Source: Salminus brasiliensis (lineage: Eukaryota > Chordata > Actinopteri > Characiformes > Bryconidae). From it: DNA of 64,000 bases. Shown piece after piece: positions 24,429-32,029 of this stretch. The stretch is taken from assembly GCF_030463535.1 (NCBI RefSeq), contig NC_132878.1, forward strand, positions 37,640,261-37,704,260, given 5' to 3'. Numbering within the stretch: the stretch's first letter is position 1; each line of letters opens with the position of its first letter. The notes beneath the pieces were generated by a model. The model saw nothing but the letters and a program-made list of their open reading frames with translations, was not told where the DNA came from and ran no database searches. The position numbers and the translations under genes were made by a program.

Positions 24429-27400
24429 ACACACACACACACACATCAGCACAATTCATCTGGATACCAAAAAAATAAAAAGTAAGTAAGTAGGCCCATC
24501 ACGATAAATACATTTTCTGGATGATATACTGTCACAGAATTAATTGTGATAAATGATGATAGAAATTTTAAGTAATTATATTATGATAGCATTCATTAAG
24601 ATAATTAAGATTAATAATCAGAAACCGGATTATAAAGTTTTAAATGTAACTATCCTATACAAATAAAATAAAACCACTGTTCTTAAACAAACTCCGGCTC
24701 GTTCACATTAAATGGACTCTTCATTGCCCATGATGAGCAGGAACCTTTCTGCAGCACTTGTTTTACAATGGACGCAGCACTCATGCATCGCAATGCGAAA
24801 AAAGTTTGTTTTGCACTAGATCTGTATTCCACAACTTTATGGTAAAACTTTGCCAGTTAATCTGTGGTTTATATGCGTGCCTGTCGCAGTTTGCTCCATG
24901 TGTAAAGGTGTCATTATTGTCACACTGTTCATTGTTTGACTGCACTGATTTCCTACACAATAGATGTTGCTGTCTGCTCACAGACTCGTCCTCGCCTTTG
25001 ACAGCCAGGAGACAAGACAACAGAACAGCACGACTGGCTAAAATCAACGCTCTCTGCCATATGTTGTACCATAAGTCGATAACGTAATTATCCTTACAGG
25101 CCTAAACAATATTTACATATGGTTCATTGCTTACCCCACTTTCCAAAGTAGAGAGCTGCTCTTTAGCTGCTACTCCTCCAATGATCAGCAAATCTCTGTA
25201 ACAACAGTATACACACAAAATCAACTTCCAAAACCTACCCTGCAAAAACCACAAAACCCAAACTCCCTCCCTGCTCACCGTAGTTTGGGGTTTTCCACGT
25301 ATTTCTTAAACTGGTTGACATTGTTGAGGGTCTGCTCGGCCAGCTCTTTCGATGGTTCAATAATAAGAGCTTTGGGAGCGCTGGAGCTGGATTTAACTTG
25401 ACTCACTGTGGCACTTCCTACAGAACCAAAGAGACAATCACTAACACAGAACATGATCATGTGCGTCTTGGAATCCTTTTAATTGGCCTTTCAATCTGCA
25501 TGCACAACCAATCTGTCTTGGTGGAAGTATTAGGCATACAAACATACAATGTAAAAAAACAAAAATAATACAAATAAAAATACATAAGACACCACCACGA
25601 GGAGCATGTCAAAAGTGCTGTAAATACCCTACAACTCAAAGGTATGGAAACATTTTAATGAAAATGATCTATAATCTGCAGATAATAATCTGTGCACCCT
25701 CACAACTACCAAATAATCTGTAGGAAATGTCAAAGGAATAAGAATAAAAAATAAAATAAAAATAAAAATAGCAAAACTGTAGATAAAACTAATATCCAGA
25801 ATGCCTCGTTTTAAAAGTGGTGATCAAACTATTTAATTACATGTCATTTCATGTTATTTTTTGTTCCCAAAATACTTGTACTATCTTAAAACATCAAAAA
25901 ATACATTTCAGGGTGCTTTCAAACCTATAGCTTGTTTCCAAATTTTCACACAGGGAAAAATTTAAGCCCACCAAAATTGACAATACAAACCACAGGAGAA
26001 CATTCTCTCCATTTATTGTTCAGAACTGTCAGCAACAGGAGCAAGAAAGTAAATATAGGGAGAAGATCCTCTGTTTAAATTAATAGATATTTCTGGGCGG
26101 TTTAACATGGCACAATGGCAGAAAAGGCATCAGTTCATAGCTGTAGTAATTATCTGGGTTGTGTGTTAATCTGGCTATGGGAGCTGCCTAGCTCAAACTT
26201 GCAGTGTACACCTGATAGGGACCAGACAAGGATCAGCTCTTCTAAAGGGTCTTGTCGTGGTTGTTTAGGTGTACACCCAAGTGACGTTACTCTATTCACA
26301 CCTGTCCAAACCAATCGCACCAAGGGTGAAAACGAACCAGAGCCCAAAAACACCTGCACTTAGTATGCTGTTTATAATACTGATACATAAGCCATCAATG
26401 CATGATTTTAATGACCAGTGAGTCCAAACTTTTGAATAGTAGTGTAGGACCCACACACATTTGTTTTGTGCTGTAGAAGAGAACAGTTCACCTGTTTGGG
26501 TCGTTTTCACCACATGCCCATCTGGCGCTTGGTCCACGGCCTTAAAGCCCTCTTTGGGATTGTTTTTAAACGGCTCTCCTCCAAAGTTGAACTTCAGTTC
26601 AGCATTCTGGTCATTAAAGCAAAACACCAAATTAGATGCATGCATACATGTTGTCCATTCCATTCATGCATCTTCATCATTAATGCTTATACCCCAAAAC
26701 TGGGAGCAAACTGCTTCTGGAATTTGTTCTGAGTGTTAAGGATCATTCAAGTGCATGTTAACTTGGGTTCTGATACCTTGAGCACACAGGAGGCAAAGAA
26801 TGGCTGGCTTCTCAGGTTCTGGGGAATCTCAAAGGCCAAGCCTAGATCATTACCTGGAAAAAACAGCATAGTTCAAAGGCACATTAACACACTCCGTGCA
26901 ACTCTCCCATGCTACTTCTTACTAAGCATTATGCTATGTAATAAACCACATACCATTTTTGGAGAACGACAAATGGCCCTTGTCTAGGTCTAGGTAGCAA
27001 CCAATGGTGTCATGCATAGTAAACTCCTGTTAAAACACACAGTGCATTCCCAATGCAACAGCGTACAATGAAAGAAAGACATCAGGAGGAGAACGCAGTG
27101 ATGGCACAGAAGGGTCGTTACTTTACCTCGCCATAACTGTCAAACTGCTTATTGTTGGATTTTTTTCCTGTACCTCCAAAGCCGAAGCCATACTTGTCTG
27201 TGCCTGATGAAGTAAATGCCGGGTTATGATTAAGAATGCACAATAAAACTATAATCAGCAGACAAAAAAAGAAAAGAGAGGAAAAACAACAAACAAAGAC
27301 AAACAGTGGTGAACTTACCTAAGTCCAATGCAGCCTGGCTAGTGGACCAACCAATTCGGCACAACCCTTGATCATGGCAGGAGACTTCATAGTAATATTT

Positions 27401-29559
27401 GCCTAATTTAATAAAGAAATATAAGAACAAATATTTTCATTTGTACTCTGTAATTTGTAATATGTCCATAGGAAGCGTCCACCACATACCACAATACCAC
27501 AGTAATAAACAGTTATTTTACAAGCAATGCTTATGTTTCCATATCTTCATTACACAAACAGATTGAACCAATGGACATCAGCTCTGCTCTTGAGCAAGGA
27601 CACTTTCTCATCACCTGATTCACCTAACTTTTTTCTTTAGAAGTCCCTGAGTAGCTAAATGAGGTGTGATGGATTTAAACTGGAGCTAAAACACTCAGGG
27701 TGGGTTAATGACCAGTGGTTTAAACACTTAAAACTCAGTGATGGAAAAAAGTGTGTAAACCTTCAATACAACTGAACCTGGTAAAGTACAGGTGAGATTA
27801 ACTAGGTGTGTTTGTGCCATGAAATCACCAAACTGTGTATTACTGTGTCCATGCATCTTTTTATGGTCATTGAGAATGACTGGTTAATAAGTGTGAGCTT
27901 TCTGATGATCCCTGCTGTTTAACTGATAGGGATTCTACTGCACATATGTTTAATACTTAAGCTTTTTGTAGTTAGAATATAAATATGTATTTTAATTTTA
28001 AAGTCTGATCCCACCTGACCACTTTACTGGGTGAGAAATGATTGAGGTCACATTAGTTTCCATTGATAAAATTGTCTATACTTTTTCCATCATCAACAAT
28101 AATTGTTTTTGTCCATTTGTTTAATAAAAATATTAAATACAAACTATGGTGTTCACTAAGGAATAAAATGTCTATCAATGACTATAGAAACATGGATGCA
28201 GTGATTCCCTTCCTTTTTTACTGAAATTAGGACAAAACTGCCCGCCGTGTTGTCAAGTATTCAACCAGAGTTTATGCAGTAGTGACCAGAGGTGAAGCCA
28301 GACTCAACTGTCATTTGGTAGACCCACCCCCTTCTTCCAGAACAAGCCCCCTTCTCTCTTTTTGCATGGATATTCAGTTTGTTTGAGTTTAATTGAAATG
28401 TGTCAACAGTAAACGTGCAGTTTACTCCACTACTCCATGTAATGATCAGAAATTATCCAGCAGACATTCATTTTCAGTCAAGGCTGTCAGAACTGAAACT
28501 GATTTCTGGGGATAGATAAAAACAGGCCAATATTAACACAGAGAAACTAGCCTGGAGTTGGAAAGACTGGAGATGGAAAGACAGTTCATGGGAGAAAAAT
28601 GAGATGGAAAGTGGGCTGTTTTCACTGACACATATGTGGATGGATTGTGAATTTCCCCACTGCGGGACTAATAAAGGACTATCTTATCTTATCTTATCTT
28701 ATGGAGCCACACATCATACTACCAGCCAGCAGAAACTCTGTGAGAGGCGCTGGGCTGTTTACGTTTTCTACAGTCACTGGTCATTATTATTAGGACTGAC
28801 CCATGAGGATCAGTACACATTTCAGAAGCTGAAAACAAAGCTGCTCTCAGGAGGGTTGTTTACTCTCTGCACGTATTGTTAAGATGATAGCTCACCCTTC
28901 GTCACAGCTCTGGTGGAACGGCAGCCATGCCACTCCTTAAACTCTCTGCTCTGGCAGCAAAGTCCATCTGGACCAATAGCTGGAGAATAACATTTAACGG
29001 TTAGACAACTTTACTTATTAATAAAGGTTTTAATAAAGGAATCAATAGACATTTTCTTATTTGGGGTGTGAGACACCAACTGAGATTTCAGTTATTCTAT
29101 GCTCACTTTTTTGAAGTTTCAACAGCGGCATCATGACAAAAACACTGAAACTCACCAAATGCTGGGCTTCGATCATATGGATTCATTTGCCATTTATTAA
29201 ATACTGCAAATAAGATCAAGAAGAGAGACATAAAAATGAGATTGACAAGAACATGAGTGTGATATTATTAAAAAGTAAACGACAGGTGATTGCTCTGCTT
29301 AGCAGACCTGCTCCTCCTGTCTTCACTGCAGCACGACCCTTCTTCCCCTCCTGTTGATCCTTCAGAGTCTCGTAAACAATCTGGATCACCGGGATGCTGA
29401 ACGCCTGAACGGAGTCAAACACATGAAGCAGTGGTTCAGAGCTCTGCAGTGTAACCATGGGGTCGTGTGTACGTTCAACTCTTCTGAATGAAACGTACAG
29501 TTGTGAATAAATGAAATTCGCCATGGTGCATTTGGGTTATGGTCACTGCTACTAAAGTA

Positions 29560-29598
<39 letters not shown>

Positions 29599-29989
29599 TG
29601 TGTTAACTTACTCCAGTTTTTCCACTCCCCGTCTCAGCAGCCTGTGGAAGACAGACATTTGAACCGAGGCTCTATATAACTATAACATTATATAACACGA
29701 TCGCCCACAATTCACCTTACCATAAGAACGTCTCCGCCACCGAGAATCAGTGGAATGGACTCGGCCTGAATGTCGGTTGGCAACCTGCCAGTTAGAGGGC
29801 AGAAGAGTTAGATACACGGTCAATGCTTTACATAAAAGTTGTACCAAGTGGAGAGACAAATTAAGATCAAATTAAGATGAGCAACAACAGATTTCACTTT
29901 CACAATGCTTTGATACTACTACTGAATAAAAAGAAAACGTATTTATTTTATATTTTATACACACACACACACACACAATATATATATAT

Positions 29990-30030
<41 letters not shown>

Positions 30031-30037
30031 CACCCAC

Positions 30038-30088
<51 letters not shown>

Positions 30089-30712
30089 AAAATGGATTTT
30101 CCTTTAAAGGCAACCTGCAGCTAGTTATGGCCCCATCAGTAAGTTTTTAATAGACATTGTTGGTTTCTTGTGATAACTAAGCGATAGACAAGCTGCTTGG
30201 TTTTCAAATAATATAATAAAACTTCAAAAATCCCCCAAATATGTAAAACTTTTTTAAAAAGATTAAAGCTAGCTAGCTAATGCAACAGACTGTAGATGAC
30301 ACAGACGAATTGTGTTGCTAAAATAAATTGTAGCTAGCTACGTGTTTAAAGTTTCGACATTACTACACTACACAACACAAGCGTTAATAGAAATATTAAA
30401 AACTGTCTTATTAAACACTTGCAACCCATATTTCTGCCATGACATTGATGATGGTGACATTTTTAATAGAAGTTAGCTAGAGCCTCTATCCGGTCCAGTA
30501 ATGCTAGCACCAGCTAGCTAACGCTAACGTCCACTCACAGCCAGTCCATCTCTTCAACCGCCTGAGCGATTTCAGGCATCACGCCCATTTCTGCACAAAA
30601 ATAAAACACAGCAGCGAGGTCACACGCCTACATTCACGAGAAACAGTCGCATCATTAAAAAAAGAATACACATTAAAACACATTAGCTAGCTATACCTCC
30701 AAACGCAGCCAT
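16602..30712 (-). CDS. ddx1: DDX1, ATP-dependent RNA helicase, complete 25-exon gene
   Basis: DEAD-box family RNA helicase/unwindase of nucleus and cytoplasm, known for roles in the tRNA ligase complex, 3'-end processing and double-strand-break repair. Exons (high to low): 30697-30712, 30539-30590, 29721-29784, 29612-29641, 29308-29404, 29156-29203, 28896-28979, 27319-27402, 27127-27203, 26954-27026, 26777-26853, 26492-26606, 25279-25417, 25135-25195, 24267-24365, 23859-24137, 22824-22875, 22282-22428, 21542-21633, 20487-20559, 20274-20346, 20122-20164, 19924-20019, 18598-18718, 16602-16732. All junctions are GT-AG and phases agree; the total is 2223 nt = 740 aa + stop. Domain order: Walker [11 protein letters not shown] 45-54, SPRY insertion about 70-250, motif Ia [12 protein letters not shown] 346-349, motif II DECD 370-373, SAT 407-409, DVAARGID 573-580, HRIGRVGR 601-608. 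Odd points: DECD replaces DEAD, and K296 stands where PTRELA-type motifs have R. It is divergently transcribed from NBAS. Confidence 0.97.
16815..16892. repeat. (AT)n microsatellite at damaged Tc1 end
   Basis: About 39 AT units in DDX1 3' flank/last intron boundary sequence. It sits exactly where the outer terminal repeat of the neighbouring Tc1 element should be. Confidence 0.95.
16893..18347 (-). mobile_element. Tc1-like transposon, one end damaged
   Basis: The right end is intact: CAGTCATGCCCGAAAGTATT (minus strand, from 18347) next to a TA, plus an inner direct repeat CATGTCCAAAATTATTCATA at about 18137-18160. This is the paired-repeat (IR/DR) layout of Tc1-type elements. The left end keeps only the inner repeat (about 16900-16957); its outer repeat is replaced by the (AT)n tract. 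The element lies in the last intron of DDX1, in the same orientation as the gene. Confidence 0.9.
16960..17967 (-). CDS. Tc1-like transposase, intact ORF
   Basis: 335 residues from [20 protein letters not shown]; a longer upstream reading (to 18171) is terminal-repeat sequence and is rejected as coding. Paired helix-turn-helix DNA-binding regions occupy about 1-110, with a GRPR-like CGRKPK at 58-63. The catalytic triad is visible: D148 in WSDET, D239 in QHDND, E274 in NPIEN, with exactly 34 residues between the last two (DD34E class). No stop or frameshift interrupts it. The enzyme would cut and paste Tc1 ends at TA sites. It is probably immobile in cis because its left outer terminal repeat is gone, but it could act in trans if expressed. 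Its intronic position inside DDX1 may allow read-through transcription. Confidence 0.93.
   Translation of the reverse strand: MAKTKELTKDLRLCIVAAHKSGKGYKDISKCFQVPVATVQSIIKKYKTFRTVENLRRCGRKPKVTPVLARRIVREVKKNPRITTKAILVNLDISRQTVQRTLHTAGFHGRRPRRTPLLQKRHTKASLTFANAHLDKEEDFWCSVLWSDETKIELFGHNDVCTIWRKKGEAFNPKNTIPTVKHGGGNLMFWGCFSANGPGNLIAVNGTMKKEQYIKILNNNIRQSAEKLGLGNRWTFQHDNDPKHTAKVVKKWLADKNINVLQWPSQSPDLNPIENLWRELKIRVMARRPSNLKELELITKDEWAKIPVETCKKLVSNYRKRLIAVIANKGFSINY
18598..18718 (-). CDS. ddx1: DDX1 exon 24
   Basis: Encodes [20 protein letters not shown] then [20 protein letters not shown]. The donor GTGTGT is followed at once by a short (CTGA)n tract in the intron. Confidence 0.95.
18796..19504. mobile_element. 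MITE-like element (outer), interrupted
   Basis: Inverted ends CTAGGACTGGGCAATAT and (reverse) CTAGGGGTGGGCAATAT. About 170 bases belong to this element; the rest is a second element inserted in it. Related GGGCAATAT-ended copies occur at 20812-21058 and, more decayed, near 38585-38930. In DDX1 intron 23. Confidence 0.65.
18847..19386. mobile_element. MITE-like element (inner), nested
   Basis: 540 bases with inverted ends AGGGTTGCAA/TTGCAACCCT, flanked on both sides by ATT, suggesting a 3-base target duplication. The interior is rich in TTCCCA/AATTCC phrases. A 3-bp duplication would fit PIF/Harbinger-type mobilisation. No ORF. Confidence 0.7.
19924..20019 (-). CDS. ddx1: DDX1 exon 23
   Basis: Encodes [20 protein letters not shown] then [12 protein letters not shown], a cysteine-containing C-terminal segment specific to DDX1. 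Donor GTGAGT. Confidence 0.95.
20122..20164 (-). CDS. ddx1: DDX1 exon 22
   Basis: A short exon encoding [15 protein letters not shown] at the end of helicase domain 2. The purine-rich acceptor CTGAAG is atypical, but frame and homology fix it. Donor GTAAGA. Confidence 0.9.
20274..20346 (-). CDS. ddx1: DDX1 exon 21 (motif VI)
   Basis: Encodes [20 protein letters not shown] then GRAE. Motif [10 protein letters not shown] at 601-608 supplies the arginine fingers. Acceptor TTTGGCAG, donor GTAGGC. Confidence 0.96.
20487..20559 (-). CDS. ddx1: DDX1 exon 20 (motif V)
   Basis: Encodes [20 protein letters not shown] then GVPY. Motif V DVAARGID is at 573-580. Acceptor TGCATTAG, donor GTAAGC. Confidence 0.96.
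20812..21058. mobile_element. MITE-like element
   Basis: Inverted ends CCTGGGCAATAT and ATATTGCCCAGC around AT-rich sequence with ATATCATGATATT-type palindromes. In DDX1 intron 19. No ORF. Confidence 0.6.
21542..21633 (-). CDS. ddx1: DDX1 exon 19
   Basis: Encodes [20 protein letters not shown] then [11 protein letters not shown], the LHG region of helicase domain 2. Acceptor CTGCTCAG, donor GTAAAA. Confidence 0.95.
22282..22428 (-). CDS. ddx1: DDX1 exon 18 (motif IV region)
   Basis: Encodes [20 protein letters not shown] and on to [20 protein letters not shown], the start of helicase domain 2 with motif IV (IVFCRTK). Donor GTGAGG. Confidence 0.96.
22824..22875 (-). CDS. ddx1: DDX1 exon 17
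   Basis: Encodes [17 protein letters not shown], the linker between the two helicase lobes. Acceptor TTCTTACAG, donor GTAGTA. Confidence 0.93.
23859..24137 (-). CDS. ddx1: DDX1 exon 16 (SAT motif)
   Basis: The largest exon (93 codons) begins [20 protein letters not shown] and contains [20 protein letters not shown], with SAT motif III at 407-409. It ends [10 protein letters not shown]. Acceptor TTCTTTCCAG, donor GTAAAC. Confidence 0.97.
24267..24365 (-). CDS. ddx1: DDX1 exon 15 (TPGR, start of motif II)
   Basis: Encodes [20 protein letters not shown] then [13 protein letters not shown]. The exon ends GAT GAG TGT before a consensus donor GTATGT, so motif II becomes D-E-C and is completed by Asp from exon 16. 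A 5'-ward alternative GT (after GATGA) would break frame. The upstream polypyrimidine tract is a (CT)n microsatellite that runs directly into the acceptor CAG. Confidence 0.94.
24368..24446. repeat. (GA)n-(CA)n microsatellite at DDX1 exon 15 acceptor
   Basis: About 28 GA units followed by about 10 CA units. Read on the coding (minus) strand it is (GT)n-(CT)n-CAG, so the repeat itself forms the polypyrimidine tract and 3' splice site of DDX1 exon 15. Confidence 0.95.
25135..25195 (-). CDS. ddx1: DDX1 exon 14
   Basis: Encodes [20 protein letters not shown], the conserved GG region of helicase domain 1. Acceptor GTTACAG, donor GTAAGC. Confidence 0.95.
25279..25417 (-). CDS. ddx1: DDX1 exon 13 (motif Ia)
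   Basis: Encodes a serine-rich linker (KSSSSAPK) then [20 protein letters not shown], motif Ia. Lys296 stands where most DEAD-box proteins have Arg. Acceptor GTTCTGTAG, donor GTGAGC. Confidence 0.95.
26492..26606 (-). CDS. ddx1: DDX1 exon 12
   Basis: Encodes [20 protein letters not shown] and onward to HVVKTTQT, closing the SPRY domain and returning to helicase domain 1. Acceptor AATGACCAG, donor GTGAAC. Confidence 0.95.
26777..26853 (-). CDS. ddx1: DDX1 exon 11 (SPRY)
   Basis: Encodes [20 protein letters not shown] then ASCVLK, near the end of the SPRY fold. Acceptor TTTTCCAG, donor GTATCA. Confidence 0.95.
26954..27026 (-). CDS. ddx1: DDX1 exon 10 (SPRY)
   Basis: Encodes [20 protein letters not shown] then FSKN, the SPRY 'GCYLD' strand. 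Acceptor TTTTAACAG, donor GTATGT. Confidence 0.96.
27127..27203 (-). CDS. ddx1: DDX1 exon 9 (SPRY)
   Basis: Encodes [20 protein letters not shown] then FDSYGE, a conserved glycine-rich SPRY stretch. Acceptor TTCATCAG, donor GTAAAG. Confidence 0.96.
27319..27402 (-). CDS. ddx1: DDX1 exon 8 (SPRY)
   Basis: Encodes [20 protein letters not shown] then TSQAALDL, the characteristic YYYEV...VGWS-like SPRY core. Acceptor AAATTAG, donor GTAAGT. Confidence 0.96.
   Translation of the reverse strand, partial: ANITMKSPAMIKGCAELVGPLARLHWT
28650..28700 (+). mobile_element. Non-LTR retrotransposon 3' tail
   Basis: TTTCCCCACTGCGGGACTAA then TAAAGGACTATCTTATCTTATC with (TTATC)n. This is the typical 3' end of fish L2-like LINEs, and a sister copy lies near 42160-42206. 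In DDX1 intron 7. Confidence 0.65.
28896..28979 (-). CDS. ddx1: DDX1 exon 7 (SPRY)
   Basis: Encodes [20 protein letters not shown] then RSTRAVTK, within the SPRY insertion. Acceptor TTCTCCAG, donor GTGAGC. Confidence 0.95.
29156..29203 (-). CDS. ddx1: DDX1 exon 6
   Basis: Encodes [16 protein letters not shown], start of the SPRY-containing insertion. Acceptor TTTGCAG, donor GTGAGT. Confidence 0.95.
29308..29404 (-). CDS. ddx1: DDX1 exon 5
   Basis: Encodes [20 protein letters not shown] and onward through a lysine/glycine-rich linker that leads into the SPRY insertion. The donor GTCTGC is weak, but the phase agrees with exon 6. Confidence 0.93.
29562..29594. repeat. (GT)n microsatellite
   Basis: About 16 GT units in DDX1 intron 4. 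Confidence 0.95.
29612..29641 (-). CDS. ddx1: DDX1 exon 4 (Walker A)
   Basis: A 30-bp micro-exon encoding [10 protein letters not shown], residues 45-54. This is the ATP-binding P-loop with catalytic K52. Acceptor CTTCCACAG, donor GTAAGT. A GT repeat lies just downstream in the intron. Confidence 0.96.
29721..29784 (-). CDS. ddx1: DDX1 exon 3
   Basis: Encodes [20 protein letters not shown] and a final Met, which is the Q-motif region ([13 protein letters not shown]). Donor GTAAGG. Confidence 0.96.
29959..30085. repeat. Compound (AC)/(AT) microsatellite
   Basis: Alternating AC and AT blocks in DDX1 intron 2. Likely to slip and to form cruciform or Z-type structure. Confidence 0.95.
30539..30590 (-). 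CDS. ddx1: DDX1 exon 2
   Basis: Encodes [18 protein letters not shown], the N-terminal helix before the helicase core. Acceptor TTTTGTGCAG, donor GTGAGT. Confidence 0.95.
30697..30712 (-). CDS. ddx1: DDX1 exon 1 (start codon)
   Basis: ATG at 30712-30710 encodes MAAFG plus one base, matching the vertebrate DDX1 N-terminus (MAAF...). The donor GTATAG follows. The ATG is placed by homology and joins in frame to exon 2 (G|AA = Glu). Confidence 0.9.
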
Positions 30713-31510
30713 GTCTGCCTACTGAAACCAAGACACTGCAACGTGTGACCAGTTTCTGACAGAGTGCAGAGCAGTAAATAATTCCGTGTAAGTCGCTCAA
30801 CACCAGCGATCAGTTCCTCCCGCTTTTGTGTTGAGAAGGTCGCCTCTACACTGTCTTCTTCGCCAGGACAGCGAAACTATCTAGCTACATCTAGCCCGTT
30901 TTCACATGTATTTACACTTGTAGCCAAATACACCGGCGTTCACACTAAAGGCCGGTGTCAGTTGATAGGACTGAGTTGTGGGAATTTGATTCAGCTTACC
31001 GAACCGATTCGGTTTCGTAATGAATCGACCATCCGATGCAACGACTCGTTGATTCGCAGCCACGTACTACGAATGCAGTGCTAACGGTGATCTGCTATTA
31101 TTTTCACATACTGTTCACATGATCCTAATCTTCTCTGCATTGAATAAAGTTACGCATTAACCACAGAAAACACAACAGAAAGAGGAATCCATCCACCGTC
31201 TACAAATCTAAAATGTAAAATTAAATAATGTATGTAAATGTAATGTAATGTAATGTAAATAAAATAATTAAAATCTGTTTTTCTCATGTAGCACGAAAAG
31301 GCCTGTCCTCAATTCTTAAATCGCCAGCATTTTTAATTCGTGAACAAACCGCGATTGTATAGATTATCGCCAGATGCTGAAAGGTTAGATTCAGTTGGAG
31401 CTGCGAATCGGTTCGACCAGTTCAAACGAAAGATTCGTTGGCGAGCGGGGCATCGCTTGAAGTTGAGCCTCTGAGGGCACTGTAGAGTGACGTAGGCGCC
31501 CATTGAAAAC
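30713..31510. promoter_or_regulatory. Divergent DDX1/NBAS promoter interval
   Basis: Only 798 bases separate the two start codons, which point away from each other, so both promoters and 5'UTRs must lie here. Seen: a TGACGTA CRE-like half-site at 31488-31494, 17 bases before the NBAS ATG; a perfect 13-base palindrome AACCGATTCGGTT at 31002-31014; its 12-base core CGAACCGATTCG repeated inverted at 31404-31415; and a GATTCGCAGC/GCTGCGAATC pair at 31051-31060 and 31400-31409. CpG is fairly frequent near both starts. No TATA box is placed convincingly. Transcription starts cannot be set from sequence alone. Confidence 0.7.
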
Positions 31511-31603
31511 ATGGCTGCAGATTTTATTTCTGAAGATGAGGAGGAGAATATTTTGTACGATTTGCTTATTAATACCGAGTGGCCGGCGGAAACGGACACG
31601 CAG
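31511..31603 (+). CDS. nbas: NBAS exon 1 (start codon)
   Basis: Encodes MAADFISEDEEENILYDLLI then NTEWPAETDTQ. The core ILYDLL.NTEWP.ET matches vertebrate NBAS; the segment before it is shorter than I recall for human. Donor GTTTGT. Confidence 0.93.
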
Positions 31604-31966
31604 GTTTGTATGGTTTGGGGCTGTTGGTTTTAGAAGTGCACGGACTGCGTGTCGAGGCGCTGCTCTCGTGCGTTTAGTGCAGTTCAAAGTGGCCAAAGCC
31701 ACGTAGCCCAAGCTGAAGTCTGTACGCCGTCAATGGCAGCATTAGCGTCAGCACCACTTTCTCTCAGTGTGGTTTAGATACAATGGCCCTAAGATAGTAG
31801 CAGGAGACACCTGTAACACCTAATTCTGCTATATTACTATGTAATGTTACTCGGTCTCATCAGTGTTTTGTTTATTTTGCAGTTGCGTGGATTCAAGGAA
31901 TACAGTTCGTCTGTCATCGCCAAAGCTGTGACAGGTATCAACTGTCTACCCCTCTGTATTTGTTTA

Positions 31967-32029
<63 letters not shown>

